Below are positions 5,669 through 12,735 of a stretch of DNA of 18,379 nt, piece by piece; the first letter of the stretch is position 1; each line of letters starts with the position of its first letter. The notes beneath the pieces were generated by a model that saw only the letters and a list, made by a program, of their open reading frames with translations, was not told the origin of the DNA and did not search any database. The stretch comes from DATAQC01 sp051005135. Lineage in GTDB: Bacteria > Actinomycetota > Acidimicrobiia > Acidimicrobiales > AC-14. The stretch covers positions 1 through 18,379 of the forward strand of contig JBPCJQ010000093.1 of NCBI GenBank assembly GCA_051005135.1, in the 5' to 3' direction. A program made the translations under genes and the position numbers.

Positions 5669-6805
5669 GTGAAGCTCGCCCAGCGGTCGCCGGGGCTCGG
5701 GGTAGCGGCCGGTATCGCCATGGTCGGCGCGGTGACGGCCATGCTCGTGCCCCTGCGGGGCGGCGTCAGCCGGGCCACTCCGGCGCTGGTGCTGGTGCTG
5801 GCGGTGGTGGCTGCCGGGATGGTCGGGGGTGGCCGGGCCGCCCTAGTGGTGGCCGTGGCCGCGGCCGCCGTCTTCAATCTGGCGTTCGTCCCCCCGGTGT
5901 GGACTCTAAAGGTGAACGCGGGCGAGGACTGGGTGGCCTTGGCCGTCTTCCTGGCCGTGGCGCTGGCCGTCGGCCTGCTCATAGCTGCCGAGGCCGACCG
6001 TCGGCGGGCGGCCGAGCACCGGGAGGCCGAGTTGCGTCGCCTCTATGCCGAGATCTCCGAGATGGCCGCCGAACGTGGCCGTCTGGCCGAGGAGGCGGCC
6101 CGCGTGGAGGTGCTGGAGGAGGTCGACGAGGCCCGCGCCGCCCTCCTGCGCTCCGTCTCCCACGACCTCCGCACGCCGCTGGCGACCATCCGCGCCGTGG
6201 CTGGCGACCTACGCGACGGCACCGTCTACGACGCTGCCACCCGAACCGAGCTGCTCGCCATGGTGTGCGACGAGGCCGAGCGCCTCGACCGCCTGGTCGG
6301 CAACCTGCTGTCGCTGTCGCGCATCGAGACGGGAGCGCTGCGTCCCGAGCGTCAGGCCGTTCCCTTCGACGAGCTGGTCGCCGATCGGGTGGACCGTCTG
6401 GGTCGCATGTTCCGCCAGGTGCGCATCGACGTCAGCCTGCCTGGGGACCGGCCACTGGTGCACGGCGACTACAGCCAGATCGACCAGCTGCTGACCAACC
6501 TGCTGGAGAACGCCGCCCGCCACGCCCCCCAGGGCTCGACGGTGCGGTTGGACGGGCGCCGCTGCAACGGGATGCTCGAGGTGCGCCTGAGCGACGAGGG
6601 CATAGGCGTGCCCGAGTGGGAACGGGATCGAATCTTCGAGCCATTTCACCAGGGTCGGGGTCGGGGGCAGGGCCAGAGCGGGGTCGGGCTGGCCATCTGT
6701 CGAGCCATCGTGGAAGCCCACGGTGGGCGCATCTCGATCGAACGCACCCCCGGCGGCGGCGCCACCTTCGTGTTCACGCTGCCGGTGATGGACATGTCTC
6801 GGTGA
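5669..6805 (+). CDS. KdpD-like sensor histidine kinase lacking the N-terminal KdpD sensor region
   Basis: This is a 378-residue kinase from GTG 5669, supported by AAGGA eight bases upstream. Residues 10-107 form a DUF4118-type membrane bundle of about four helices with the KdpD-like LAFVPPVWTLKV loop. A coiled linker (110-155) follows, then a HisKA domain with the phosphorylated histidine in SVSHDLRTPL at about 165, and a HATPase with NLLENAARHAP, DEGIGVP and SGVGLAICRAIVEAHGG. Full KdpD proteins carry about 400 further N-terminal residues (KdpD and Usp domains), which are absent here. The kinase should phosphorylate the regulator encoded next (GTGA overlap). Its signal is probably K+ or turgor status, since K+ transport genes surround it. 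Confidence 0.87.
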   Translation: MKLAQRSPGLGVAAGIAMVGAVTAMLVPLRGGVSRATPALVLVLAVVAAGMVGGGRAALVVAVAAAAVFNLAFVPPVWTLKVNAGEDWVALAVFLAVALAVGLLIAAEADRRRAAEHREAELRRLYAEISEMAAERGRLAEEAARVEVLEEVDEARAALLRSVSHDLRTPLATIRAVAGDLRDGTVYDAATRTELLAMVCDEAERLDRLVGNLLSLSRIETGALRPERQAVPFDELVADRVDRLGRMFRQVRIDVSLPGDRPLVHGDYSQIDQLLTNLLENAARHAPQGSTVRLDGRRCNGMLEVRLSDEGIGVPEWERDRIFEPFHQGRGRGQGQSGVGLAICRAIVEAHGGRISIERTPGGGATFVFTLPVMDMSR

Positions 6806-7575
6806 CCACCACCGTGCTCGTGATCGACGACGAGCCCGCCATCTTGAGGGTGGCGCGGGCAGGCCTCGAGGCACGCGGCTACCGAGTGCGCACCGCCACC
6901 ACTGGGCAGGGAGCCATCGACACGACCGCGCTGGAGTCGCCCGATGTGGTCGTGCTCGACCTGGGCCTACCCGACCTCGACGGGGTCGTGGTGTGCCGGC
7001 GCATCCGGGAGTGGTCCGACGTCCCCATCGTGGTGCTCTCGGCCGACGGCTCGGATTCCCGCAAGGTGGAGGCCCTCGACGAGGGTGCCGACGACTACGT
7101 GACCAAGCCGTTCTCCATGGCCGAGCTGCAGGCCCGGTTGCGCGTTGCCCTCCGCCACCGGCGGGTAGAAACCGGGGCACCAGTCGACGAGTCGGTGCTG
7201 GAGGTGGGCGACCTCCGGGTCGACGTGGCCCGGCACCTGGTGACCGTGGCGGGCCGGCGCGTCGAGCTCACCCCCAAGGAATTCGCCTTCCTCGCCCTGC
7301 TCGCCCGCTGGCCCGGGCGGGTGCTCACCCATGGCTCCATCCTGGGCCAGGTATGGGGTCCCGGCTACGAGACCGAGACGCAGTACCTGCGGGTGTACGC
7401 CAGCCAGTTGCGTAAGAAGCTCGACGACGACCCCGCTCGGGCCCTGCCTCCCGCTCAGGGGGCCGCTCGGGCCCGGCCTCCCGCTCAGGGGGCCGCTCGG
7501 GCCCGGCTGCTGACCGAACCGGGCGTGGGCTACCGCCTGGTCGACCCCTCGGCCGAGGAGGGGGCTCCCTCATAG
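6802..7575 (+). CDS. kdpE: KdpE-like OmpR-family response regulator with a repeat-expanded C-terminus
   Basis: This is a 257-residue regulator that overlaps the kinase gene by GTGA. The receiver domain (about 1-120) has the acidic pair in VIDDEP, the phospho-acceptor D53 in VVVLDLGLPD, and a lysine in DDYVTKPFS. The DNA-binding winged helix carries RRVELTPKEFAFLALLARW, THGSILGQVWG and ETQYLRVYASQLRKKL, closest to KdpE. Between the recognition helix and the terminal hairpin (LLTEPGVGYRLV) are two and a half copies of a ten-residue repeat, ARARPPAQGA, absent from typical KdpE. The last 46 bases overlap the 3' end of the convergent second permease. kdpFABC is not in the window, so targets are more likely the adjacent transporters. 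Confidence 0.87.
   Translation: MTTTVLVIDDEPAILRVARAGLEARGYRVRTATTGQGAIDTTALESPDVVVLDLGLPDLDGVVVCRRIREWSDVPIVVLSADGSDSRKVEALDEGADDYVTKPFSMAELQARLRVALRHRRVETGAPVDESVLEVGDLRVDVARHLVTVAGRRVELTPKEFAFLALLARWPGRVLTHGSILGQVWGPGYETETQYLRVYASQLRKKLDDDPARALPPAQGAARARPPAQGAARARLLTEPGVGYRLVDPSAEEGAPS
7434..7508 (+). repeat. 30-bp in-frame tandem repeat within the kdpE-like gene
   Basis: CGCTCGGGCCC starts at 7434, 7464 and 7494, giving two full 30-base units and a half unit. The first two units differ at one visible position (CCCTGCC versus CCCGGCC). The period is a multiple of three, so the reading frame is kept and ten-residue units rich in Ala, Arg, Pro and Gly are added between the recognition helix and the wing of the DNA-binding domain. 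Confidence 0.9.
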
Positions 7576-9446
7576 GTCTCGTCCCGATCGTCGGGATGGA
7601 TGACGTGGTAGGGCACGGAGGTGACGACGGTGCCCTCGCGGAACAGCAGCTTGGCTTTCAGCACCAGGGCGCTCTGGTTGTGCAGCAGCTGCTCGTACCA
7701 CTTGCCCACCACAAACTCGGGGATCACCACGGTGATGATGTCGTTGTCCCACCGGTCGTCGAGCTCGTCGATGTAGCGCTCGACCGGGCCGACGAGCTCG
7801 CGGTAGGGCGACGGGATGATCTCCAGGGGAACGTCGATGCCCATGTCCTTCCACTGCTTCTCGAGGGACATGCGCGCGTCGTCCTCGAACGAGACGTACA
7901 CGGCCACCAGGTGCTGGGGACGCAGGGAGCGGGCGTAGGACAGCGCCTTCAGCACGCCCCGGTGAACCCTGCCCACCAGCACGACCACGGTGTGGTTGAT
8001 GGACTCGGGGCGCACTGGTGCGGCGTCCACCGAGAGCACCTCGGAGATGCGGTCGTAGTGGCGCTTGATGCCCATGAACAGAGCGATGATGGCCGGCACC
8101 ACGATGATCGGCACCCACGCGCCGCGGGTGAACTTGGTGGACGCCACGATGAGCAGCACTATGAAGGTGGAGACAGAGCCGACGGCGTTGATGGCGATGC
8201 CTCGCTGCCAACCCGGCTCCTTGATCCGCCGGTGGTGGACGACCATGCCTGCCTGGCTCAGGGTGAAGGCGGTGAACACGCCCACCGCGTACAGGGGGAT
8301 CAGGGCGTTGGTGAGGCCCCCGAAAGCTACGAGCAGCAGCGAGGCGAGTACGGCCAGGATGATTATGCCGTTGGAGAACACCAGGCGATCGCCCCTGCTG
8401 GAGAGCTGGCGGGGCAGGTAGCCGTCGGCGGCGATGATCGACGACAGGCGGGGGAAATCGGCGTAGGCGGTGTTGGCGGCCAGGGTCAGGATGGCTGCGG
8501 TGGAGAACTGCAGGACAACGTAGATGGGGCCGCCCCCGTAGACCGCCCGCCCCATCTCGGAGATCACCGTTTCGGCGTGGCTGGGATAGGGCTGCAGGTG
8601 ATGGGCCAGCACCGAGATCCCGAAGAACAGGGTGCCGAGGATGAGGCCCATCCAGGTGATGGTGGTGGCGGCGTTCTTCGACTCCGGCTTGCGGAAGGCG
8701 GGCACGCCGTTGGAGATGGCTTCCACCCCGGTGAGGGCCACCGCACCGGACGAGAACCCCCGCAGGAGCAGGACCAGGCCCAGCGACCCCCCCATGCGCG
8801 CCACCCCCTCGGCCTTGCCGGGGTCGAAGGGGATGGGTGCGACGTGGCCGAAGTAGACTCGCGCCAGCCCGTAGCCGACCAGGCCCATCAGGCTGAAGAT
8901 GTAGATGTAGGTGGGGACGGCGAACACCGAGCCCGACTCCTTGATGCCCCGCAGGTTGGCCACCGTGATCACCAGGATCAGGAGAAGGCCGATCAGCACC
9001 CGCTGGCTCTCCAGCCCCCGGAAAGCGGGCAGGGAGATGATGGCGGCCACCCCCGCCGAGATCGCCACCGATACGGTGAGCACGTAGTCGACGAGCAGCG
9101 AGGCGCCGGCCACCAGCGACGGGTACTCACCCAGGTTTTCCCGGCTGACGATGTAGGAACCGCCGCCGCTCGGGTAGGCGAAGATCGTCTGGCGGTACGA
9201 CGCCACCACGATCGTGAGCAGGACGGCAACTACCAGGGAGATGGGCACGAGCTTGGACAGCCCGAGGGCCAGGCTCGATCCGCCCAGGGCCACCACGAAG
9301 AGGATTTCCTCGGTGGCGTAGGCAGTTGACGAGATTGCGTCGGAGGAGAAGGTGGCGAGGGCGATGATCTTGCGGAGACGCTGGTTCTCCTGCTGGTCGC
9401 TGGGGATGGGCCTGCCCACCAGCACCCGCTTGAACAGCGACGACAT
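7530..9446 (-). CDS. APC-family permease, KimA-like (copy 2)
   Basis: This is a 638-residue membrane protein from ATG 9446; a TTG three codons earlier is possible. It begins SSLFKRVLVGRPIPSDQQEN, close to the start of Bacillus KimA/YdaO. It continues ATFSSDAISSTAYATEEILF, SYRQTIFAYPSGGGSYIVSR and ANLRGIKESGSVFAVPTY, with about twelve membrane segments to residue 470. The C-terminal soluble domain (NHTVVVLVGRVHRGVLKALS onwards) matches copy 1. KimA proteins import K+ with protons and are inhibited by c-di-AMP. The gene is divergent from trkA across 76 bases, and its 3' end runs 46 bases into the kdpE-like gene on the other strand. It is likely a paralogue of copy 1 with different regulation or affinity. 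Confidence 0.85.
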   Translation of the reverse strand: MSSLFKRVLVGRPIPSDQQENQRLRKIIALATFSSDAISSTAYATEEILFVVALGGSSLALGLSKLVPISLVVAVLLTIVVASYRQTIFAYPSGGGSYIVSRENLGEYPSLVAGASLLVDYVLTVSVAISAGVAAIISLPAFRGLESQRVLIGLLLILVITVANLRGIKESGSVFAVPTYIYIFSLMGLVGYGLARVYFGHVAPIPFDPGKAEGVARMGGSLGLVLLLRGFSSGAVALTGVEAISNGVPAFRKPESKNAATTITWMGLILGTLFFGISVLAHHLQPYPSHAETVISEMGRAVYGGGPIYVVLQFSTAAILTLAANTAYADFPRLSSIIAADGYLPRQLSSRGDRLVFSNGIIILAVLASLLLVAFGGLTNALIPLYAVGVFTAFTLSQAGMVVHHRRIKEPGWQRGIAINAVGSVSTFIVLLIVASTKFTRGAWVPIIVVPAIIALFMGIKRHYDRISEVLSVDAAPVRPESINHTVVVLVGRVHRGVLKALSYARSLRPQHLVAVYVSFEDDARMSLEKQWKDMGIDVPLEIIPSPYRELVGPVERYIDELDDRWDNDIITVVIPEFVVGKWYEQLLHNQSALVLKAKLLFREGTVVTSVPYHVIHPDDRDETYEGAPSSAEGSTRR

Positions 9447-9522
9447 GGCGGGCAACGCTAGTGCGGCCCGACATGGTGGTCGGAGTTGTGCTGGGGGCCG
9501 CCGGCGTGTTGCATAGGCGCTC

Positions 9523-10179
9523 GTGCACGTGGTGGTAGTGGGTTGCGGACGGGTGGGTTCCGAGTTGGCGACGGCGCTGGAAGCCGGCGGTCATGACGTC
9601 TCCGTCATCGACAAGAACCGCTATGCCTTCCGCCGCCTTCCCGAGAGCTTCGGGGGCAAGGCCATCCTGGGCTTCGGCTTCGACCGCAACCACCTGGAGG
9701 AGGCGGGGGTGAAGAATGCCGACGCCCTGGCCGCCGTCACCAACGGCGACAACACCAACATCTTGACGGCGCGCGTCGCTCGGGAGACCTACGAGATCCG
9801 CGACGTGGTGGCCCGCATCTACGACCCCCGCCGGGCGGCGATCTACCAGCGCCTCGGCATCCCTACCGTCGCCACCGTGTCGTGGACCACCGACCAGGTG
9901 CTGCGCCGCCTGCTCCCGGCTCGCTCGGTCACCGAATGGAGCGACCCCACCGGCGCCATCAGCGTGGTCGAGCGCCCCCTTCCCGACCTGTGGGCCGGCC
10001 GCCGGCTGAAGCAGCTGTTCGAGGCCGAGCGCTTCCGCCTCGTCGGCATCACCCGGGGGGGCGACGCCCGCGTCGTCGGCATCGAGGCGGTAGGTCAGGA
10101 GGGCGACATCCTGCACCTGGTGGTGAACCGAGACGCCGTTGACGAGATGGAGGCGCTATTGGAGGCGGGCAGCCAGTGA
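9523..10179 (+). CDS. trkA: TrkA-family potassium channel regulatory protein (copy 1)
   Basis: This is a 218-residue cytosolic protein. The N-terminal Rossmann domain has the G-x-G-x-x-G NAD(H)-binding loop in VVVGCGRVGSELATAL and the acidic end of the second strand in DVSVIDKN. A TrkA-C (RCK-C) domain from about 135 onward ends with GDILHLVVNRDAVDEMEALL. RCK proteins gate Trk/Ktr potassium channels in response to nucleotide or c-di-AMP. GTG 9523 is the chosen start although its ribosome-binding site is weak. The gene overlaps the second trkA by four bases and lies divergent from a KimA-like permease, the likely regulated partner, since no TrkH/KtrB channel is present here. Confidence 0.88.
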   Translation: MHVVVVGCGRVGSELATALEAGGHDVSVIDKNRYAFRRLPESFGGKAILGFGFDRNHLEEAGVKNADALAAVTNGDNTNILTARVARETYEIRDVVARIYDPRRAAIYQRLGIPTVATVSWTTDQVLRRLLPARSVTEWSDPTGAISVVERPLPDLWAGRRLKQLFEAERFRLVGITRGGDARVVGIEAVGQEGDILHLVVNRDAVDEMEALLEAGSQ

Positions 10180-10829
10180 AGGTGGCCATCGCCGGCGGCG
10201 GCAACGTGGGCCAGTACATCGCCTTCGACCTGAGCGAGGGCGGCCACGACGTCCTCATCATCGAACAGGACCCCGACCTAGTGGCCAAGCTGCGCCCGCG
10301 CGTCAACGTGCGCTGGTTCATCGGCGACGCCTGCGAGCCCGATATCCTGCGGGCAGCAGGCTTGGACTCGGTCGACGTCGTCGTGGCCGCCACCGGCGAC
10401 GACGAGGACAACCTGGTGGTCTCCCTGCTGGCCAAGCAGGAGTTCGCGGTGCCCCGGGTGGTAGCTCGAGTCAACCATCCCGACAACCAGTGGCTGTTCA
10501 ACGAGGCCTGGGGGGTCGACGTGTCGGTGTCGACGCCCCACCTGCTCACCGCCCTGGTGGAAGAGGCGGTGCAGGTGGGCACCCTGGTGCGGCTCCTGCA
10601 GTTCCAGGACGCCAACCTGGTAGAGGTCACTCTGGCCGACGACTCGCCCGCAGTGGGTGTGTCAATCAGCGAGCTGGGCGTGCCCCGCGACGCCACCGTC
10701 GTGGCGGTCATCCGGGAACGCCACGTGGTGGTGCCCCGAGGCGAGACCACCATGCGGGCCAGCGACGAGGTCCTCCTGCTCGTGAGCCCCGAGTCGGTGG
10801 AGGCGGTGAAGTCGCTACTGGTGGGTTGA
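10176..10829 (+). CDS. trkA: TrkA-family potassium channel regulatory protein (copy 2)
   Basis: This is a 217-residue protein starting at GTG 10176 inside the previous stop (GTGA). VAIAGGGNVGQYIAFDLSEG forms the G-x-G-x-x-G nucleotide loop, and DVLIIEQD carries the acidic ribose-binding position. VVAATGDDEDNLVVSLLAKQ is a typical RCK-N motif. The C-terminal domain has ELGVPRDATVVAVIRERHVV and ASDEVLLLVSPESVEAVK, a TrkA-C ligand-binding fold. The translational coupling suggests the two TrkA proteins form a hetero-oligomeric ring. They probably sense nucleotide and gate K+ flux, but the channel or transporter they control is not proven. Confidence 0.88.
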   Translation: MKVAIAGGGNVGQYIAFDLSEGGHDVLIIEQDPDLVAKLRPRVNVRWFIGDACEPDILRAAGLDSVDVVVAATGDDEDNLVVSLLAKQEFAVPRVVARVNHPDNQWLFNEAWGVDVSVSTPHLLTALVEEAVQVGTLVRLLQFQDANLVEVTLADDSPAVGVSISELGVPRDATVVAVIRERHVVVPRGETTMRASDEVLLLVSPESVEAVKSLLVG

Positions 10830-10867
10830 GGGGTCAGTCAGTCGACAAAGCGCGCCGGCACGCGGGG

Positions 10868-11230
10868 CTACAGCAGCTCGTAGCGGGGATTGTAGAGGTA
10901 GAGGCGGTTGTCGCCCGAGCCCGGGCTGGCCCGCCCGGACACGACCAGGCGGCGCCCGGGCGCGATCCCGGCGATCTGGCGACGGCCCGTCCACACCGCT
11001 ACCAGGCAGCCACTGCCATCTTTGATGGCGGCCTCCAGCGATGGCGAGCCGGCACGGGGCACTATGCGCAGCGAGCAGATCTCGCCCACCACGGTGACCT
11101 CCTGGCGGGCCCGGGCGTCGCCGATCTTAACCATGTCCGGGCGCAGGCCCTCGCAGAAGTCGCGCAGCTGCTCGAGATCGAACTCCGACGGGGACTTGCG
11201 CAGGCTGCGCAGACGGCTCTTGAGGGTCAT
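10868..11230 (-). CDS. OB-fold nucleic acid-binding domain protein (copy 2)
   Basis: This is a 120-residue protein from ATG 11230. The N-terminus (LKSRLRSLRKSPSEFDLEQL) is helical and basic. The OB-fold follows with ARARQEVTVVGEICSLRIVP, LEAAIKDGSGCLVAVWTGRR, RRLVVSGRA and LYNPRYELL at the end. It is clearly related to the protein at 3264-3602, sharing V-x-F/W-x-G-R-R-Q-I/V-A-G-I and N-P-x-Y-E-L. It converges on the trkA pair and lies just downstream of the RsbW-like gene on the same strand, so it may share that transcript. In actinobacteria such proteins often sit near TrkA and APC permease genes. The biochemical role is unknown. Confidence 0.78.
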   Translation of the reverse strand: MTLKSRLRSLRKSPSEFDLEQLRDFCEGLRPDMVKIGDARARQEVTVVGEICSLRIVPRAGSPSLEAAIKDGSGCLVAVWTGRRQIAGIAPGRRLVVSGRASPGSGDNRLYLYNPRYELL

Positions 11231-11238
11231 GGCGGCCT

Positions 11239-11682
11239 TTAGTCGCCGATGTCGGCGGCCGCGTGCAGCATGACCAGGTGCACGGCAGTGCCTCGGCCCG
11301 AGGAGTCGATGTCGACCTCGTCGACCAGGGCACGGATCAGGGGGATTCCGAGGCCCCGCTCGAACTTGAGACGGTCGGGGTCGGTGACGGGGGGGTGGTC
11401 GGGCAGGCGAGCCGGGTCGAAGCCGGGGCCCTGGTCTTCGATGCTGACCTCCAGGCCCCGGTCGTCGGCCCAGCACCGCACGCGTACCCGCTCCGAGGTG
11501 GACGTGGCGTCGTGAGCCTCGATGGCGTTCGTGCACGCCTCGGAGACAGCGATCTTCAAGTCGTCGACCCGCTCGTCGGCCAGCTGGCTGCCGGTGGCGG
11601 CCAGGGCGGAGACGACCAGGCGGGCCAGGGCCACGAACTCGGCGCGCGCCGGGATCTCCAGGGCGACGACCTCTTCGGGCAT
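11239..11682 (-). CDS. rsbW: RsbW-like anti-sigma factor serine kinase (HATPase_c_2)
   Basis: This is a 147-residue GHKL ATPase of the RsbW/SpoIIAB type. The N box is DDLKIAVSEACTNAIEAH, the G1 box SIEDQGPGFDP, and the G2 region FERGLGIPLIRALVDEV. These proteins bind a sigma factor and hold it inactive, and also phosphorylate an STAS antagonist. ATG 11682 lies seven bases after the stop of the RsbV-like gene, and a GAGGG precedes it. The protein is shorter in the lid region than SpoIIAB, as in many actinobacterial paralogues. The target sigma factor is not adjacent; the sigma gene at 16838 is of the primary type and an unlikely partner. Confidence 0.85.
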   Translation of the reverse strand: MPEEVVALEIPARAEFVALARLVVSALAATGSQLADERVDDLKIAVSEACTNAIEAHDATSTSERVRVRCWADDRGLEVSIEDQGPGFDPARLPDHPPVTDPDRLKFERGLGIPLIRALVDEVDIDSSGRGTAVHLVMLHAAADIGD

Positions 11683-11689
11683 CGGACCC

Positions 11690-12028
11690 TCAGGAGTCCG
11701 CGGTGGCTTCGTCGACCGACGGGTAGATGTCGAAGACCTTGGTGAGCCCGGTGATCTCGAACACCTTGAGGATGCGGCTCTGGGTGCAGACGAGCACCAG
11801 GTTGCCGTCGTGGCTGCGCAGGCGCTTGAGGCCCCCGACGAGCACACCCAGCCCGGTGGAATCGAGGAAGTCAACACCCTCGAGGTCCACGACGATCTGG
11901 TGCTTGCCCTCGGTGACGAGCTCGATGAGCCGCTCACGGAACTTGGGAGCGGTGTACACGTCGACCTCGCCATGGACGCTGAGCACCGCGTACTTGCCCC
12001 GTTCGCTGACGTCGAGGCCGAGTTCCAT
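11690..12028 (-). CDS. rsbV: RsbV-like STAS anti-sigma factor antagonist
   Basis: This is a 112-residue STAS protein from ATG 12028, with AAGGAG six bases upstream. A GTG at 12055 would add nine residues but lacks such a site. The fold is clear from VLSVHGEVDVYTAPKFRERL, then HQIVVDLEGVDFLDSTGLGV, where Ser57 of the LDSTGLG motif is the expected phosphorylation site, and then LVLVCTQSRILKVFEITGLT. When unphosphorylated, such proteins bind the RsbW kinase and release its sigma factor. It is the first gene of a short operon with rsbW seven bases later. The upstream interval 12029-12085 follows a Tad gene on the same strand. Confidence 0.88.
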   Translation of the reverse strand: MELGLDVSERGKYAVLSVHGEVDVYTAPKFRERLIELVTEGKHQIVVDLEGVDFLDSTGLGVLVGGLKRLRSHDGNLVLVCTQSRILKVFEITGLTKVFDIYPSVDEATADS

Positions 12029-12085
12029 CCCTGCTCCTTTGCTCGTTGCACCCAAGCTACCAACTCCTCCCTCGCTACCCGGGAG

Positions 12086-12478
12086 TCAGTGCTCCACGCG
12101 CATGGTGGCGCTGGCCTGGAGGGTGACGTCACCCACCGCCGCGCCCACGAGAGGTACGTCGGTGGGTGCCCGGTAACGGACGTTGACGCGAACGCGGCTG
12201 CCGGCGGCTCCCCGGCCGGAGACGTCGACCTGGAGGCGGTTGGCTTCCAGGCCCGAGCCGGCCACCGCGGCCTGCCTGGGTGCCCCCGCCGCCGCCTCCA
12301 CCGCTGCCTCCCGGGCCGCCTCCCGGGCGGCGTGCACAACCAGCACCTCGTCGCGCACGAGCAGGCCCACCTGGACGATGGCGAGCAGGACAGCGGCGAC
12401 AAGGGGCAGGACGAGGGCCAGCTCGACCGCCGCCTGGCCCTCGACCCCACGGCCCCAACGATCGCCAGTAGCCGTCAC
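12086..12478 (-). CDS. TadE-family pseudopilin
   Basis: This is a 130-residue protein with GTG 12478 overlapping the stop of the upstream pilin gene (GTGA). Near the N-terminus GVEGQAAVELALVLPLVAAV gives the TadE-like prepilin motif: a glycine, a glutamate five residues later (E19), and a hydrophobic helix of about 23 residues. The extracellular part is alanine-rich (VEAAAGAPRQAAVAGSG) and ends with a beta-rich segment, VRVNVRYRAPTDV. TadE proteins are processed by the prepilin peptidase and help assemble Flp pili. It is the last recognised gene of the Tad operon, 57 bases before the rsbV-like gene. Confidence 0.82.
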   Translation of the reverse strand: MTATGDRWGRGVEGQAAVELALVLPLVAAVLLAIVQVGLLVRDEVLVVHAAREAAREAAVEAAAGAPRQAAVAGSGLEANRLQVDVSGRGAAGSRVRVNVRYRAPTDVPLVGAAVGDVTLQASATMRVEH

Positions 12479-12693
12479 TTCACCTTGCCGGTGATGGCGT
12501 TGATGACGGCGTCGAACAGCTTGCCGATCAGATCGCTCTTGGTGGCCCAGGCCACGATCAACAGGGCGATGGCTGCCGCCCCCAGCAGGACGAGGGCGTA
12601 CTCGGCCGAGGTTTGTCCTCGCTCGTCGCGCCGGATGGGCTTGGAGGCCAACGCCAGGATGGCAGTTCGCATGTGGACGTAGATAGTGAGCAT
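12475..12693 (-). CDS. DUF4244-type Flp pilin-like protein
   Basis: This is a 72-residue protein from ATG 12693, with AAGGAG four bases before it. A basic leader (KPIRRDERG) precedes the pattern G-Q-T-S-A-E-Y, with Glu five residues after the likely peptidase cut following Gly26. A single hydrophobic helix follows (ALVLLGAAAIALLIVAWAT), then a short tail rich in Ile, Lys and Asp. This matches the actinobacterial DUF4244 family found in Tad clusters and is the best candidate for the major pilus subunit. The strong ribosome-binding site and a 42-base gap after tadC fit a need for more product than the assembly genes. Confidence 0.83.
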   Translation of the reverse strand: MLTIYVHMRTAILALASKPIRRDERGQTSAEYALVLLGAAAIALLIVAWATKSDLIGKLFDAVINAITGKVK

Positions 12694-12735
12694 GAGGCTC
12701 CTTGAAGATTGAGGTACGCGCTGGAAAGGGGGAGG

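Noticed and set aside
7596..9329. A 577-codon plus-strand frame opposite the second permease gene
   Set aside because: Same cause: high third-position GC keeps the antisense frame open. No domain is present and the minus-strand gene is certain.
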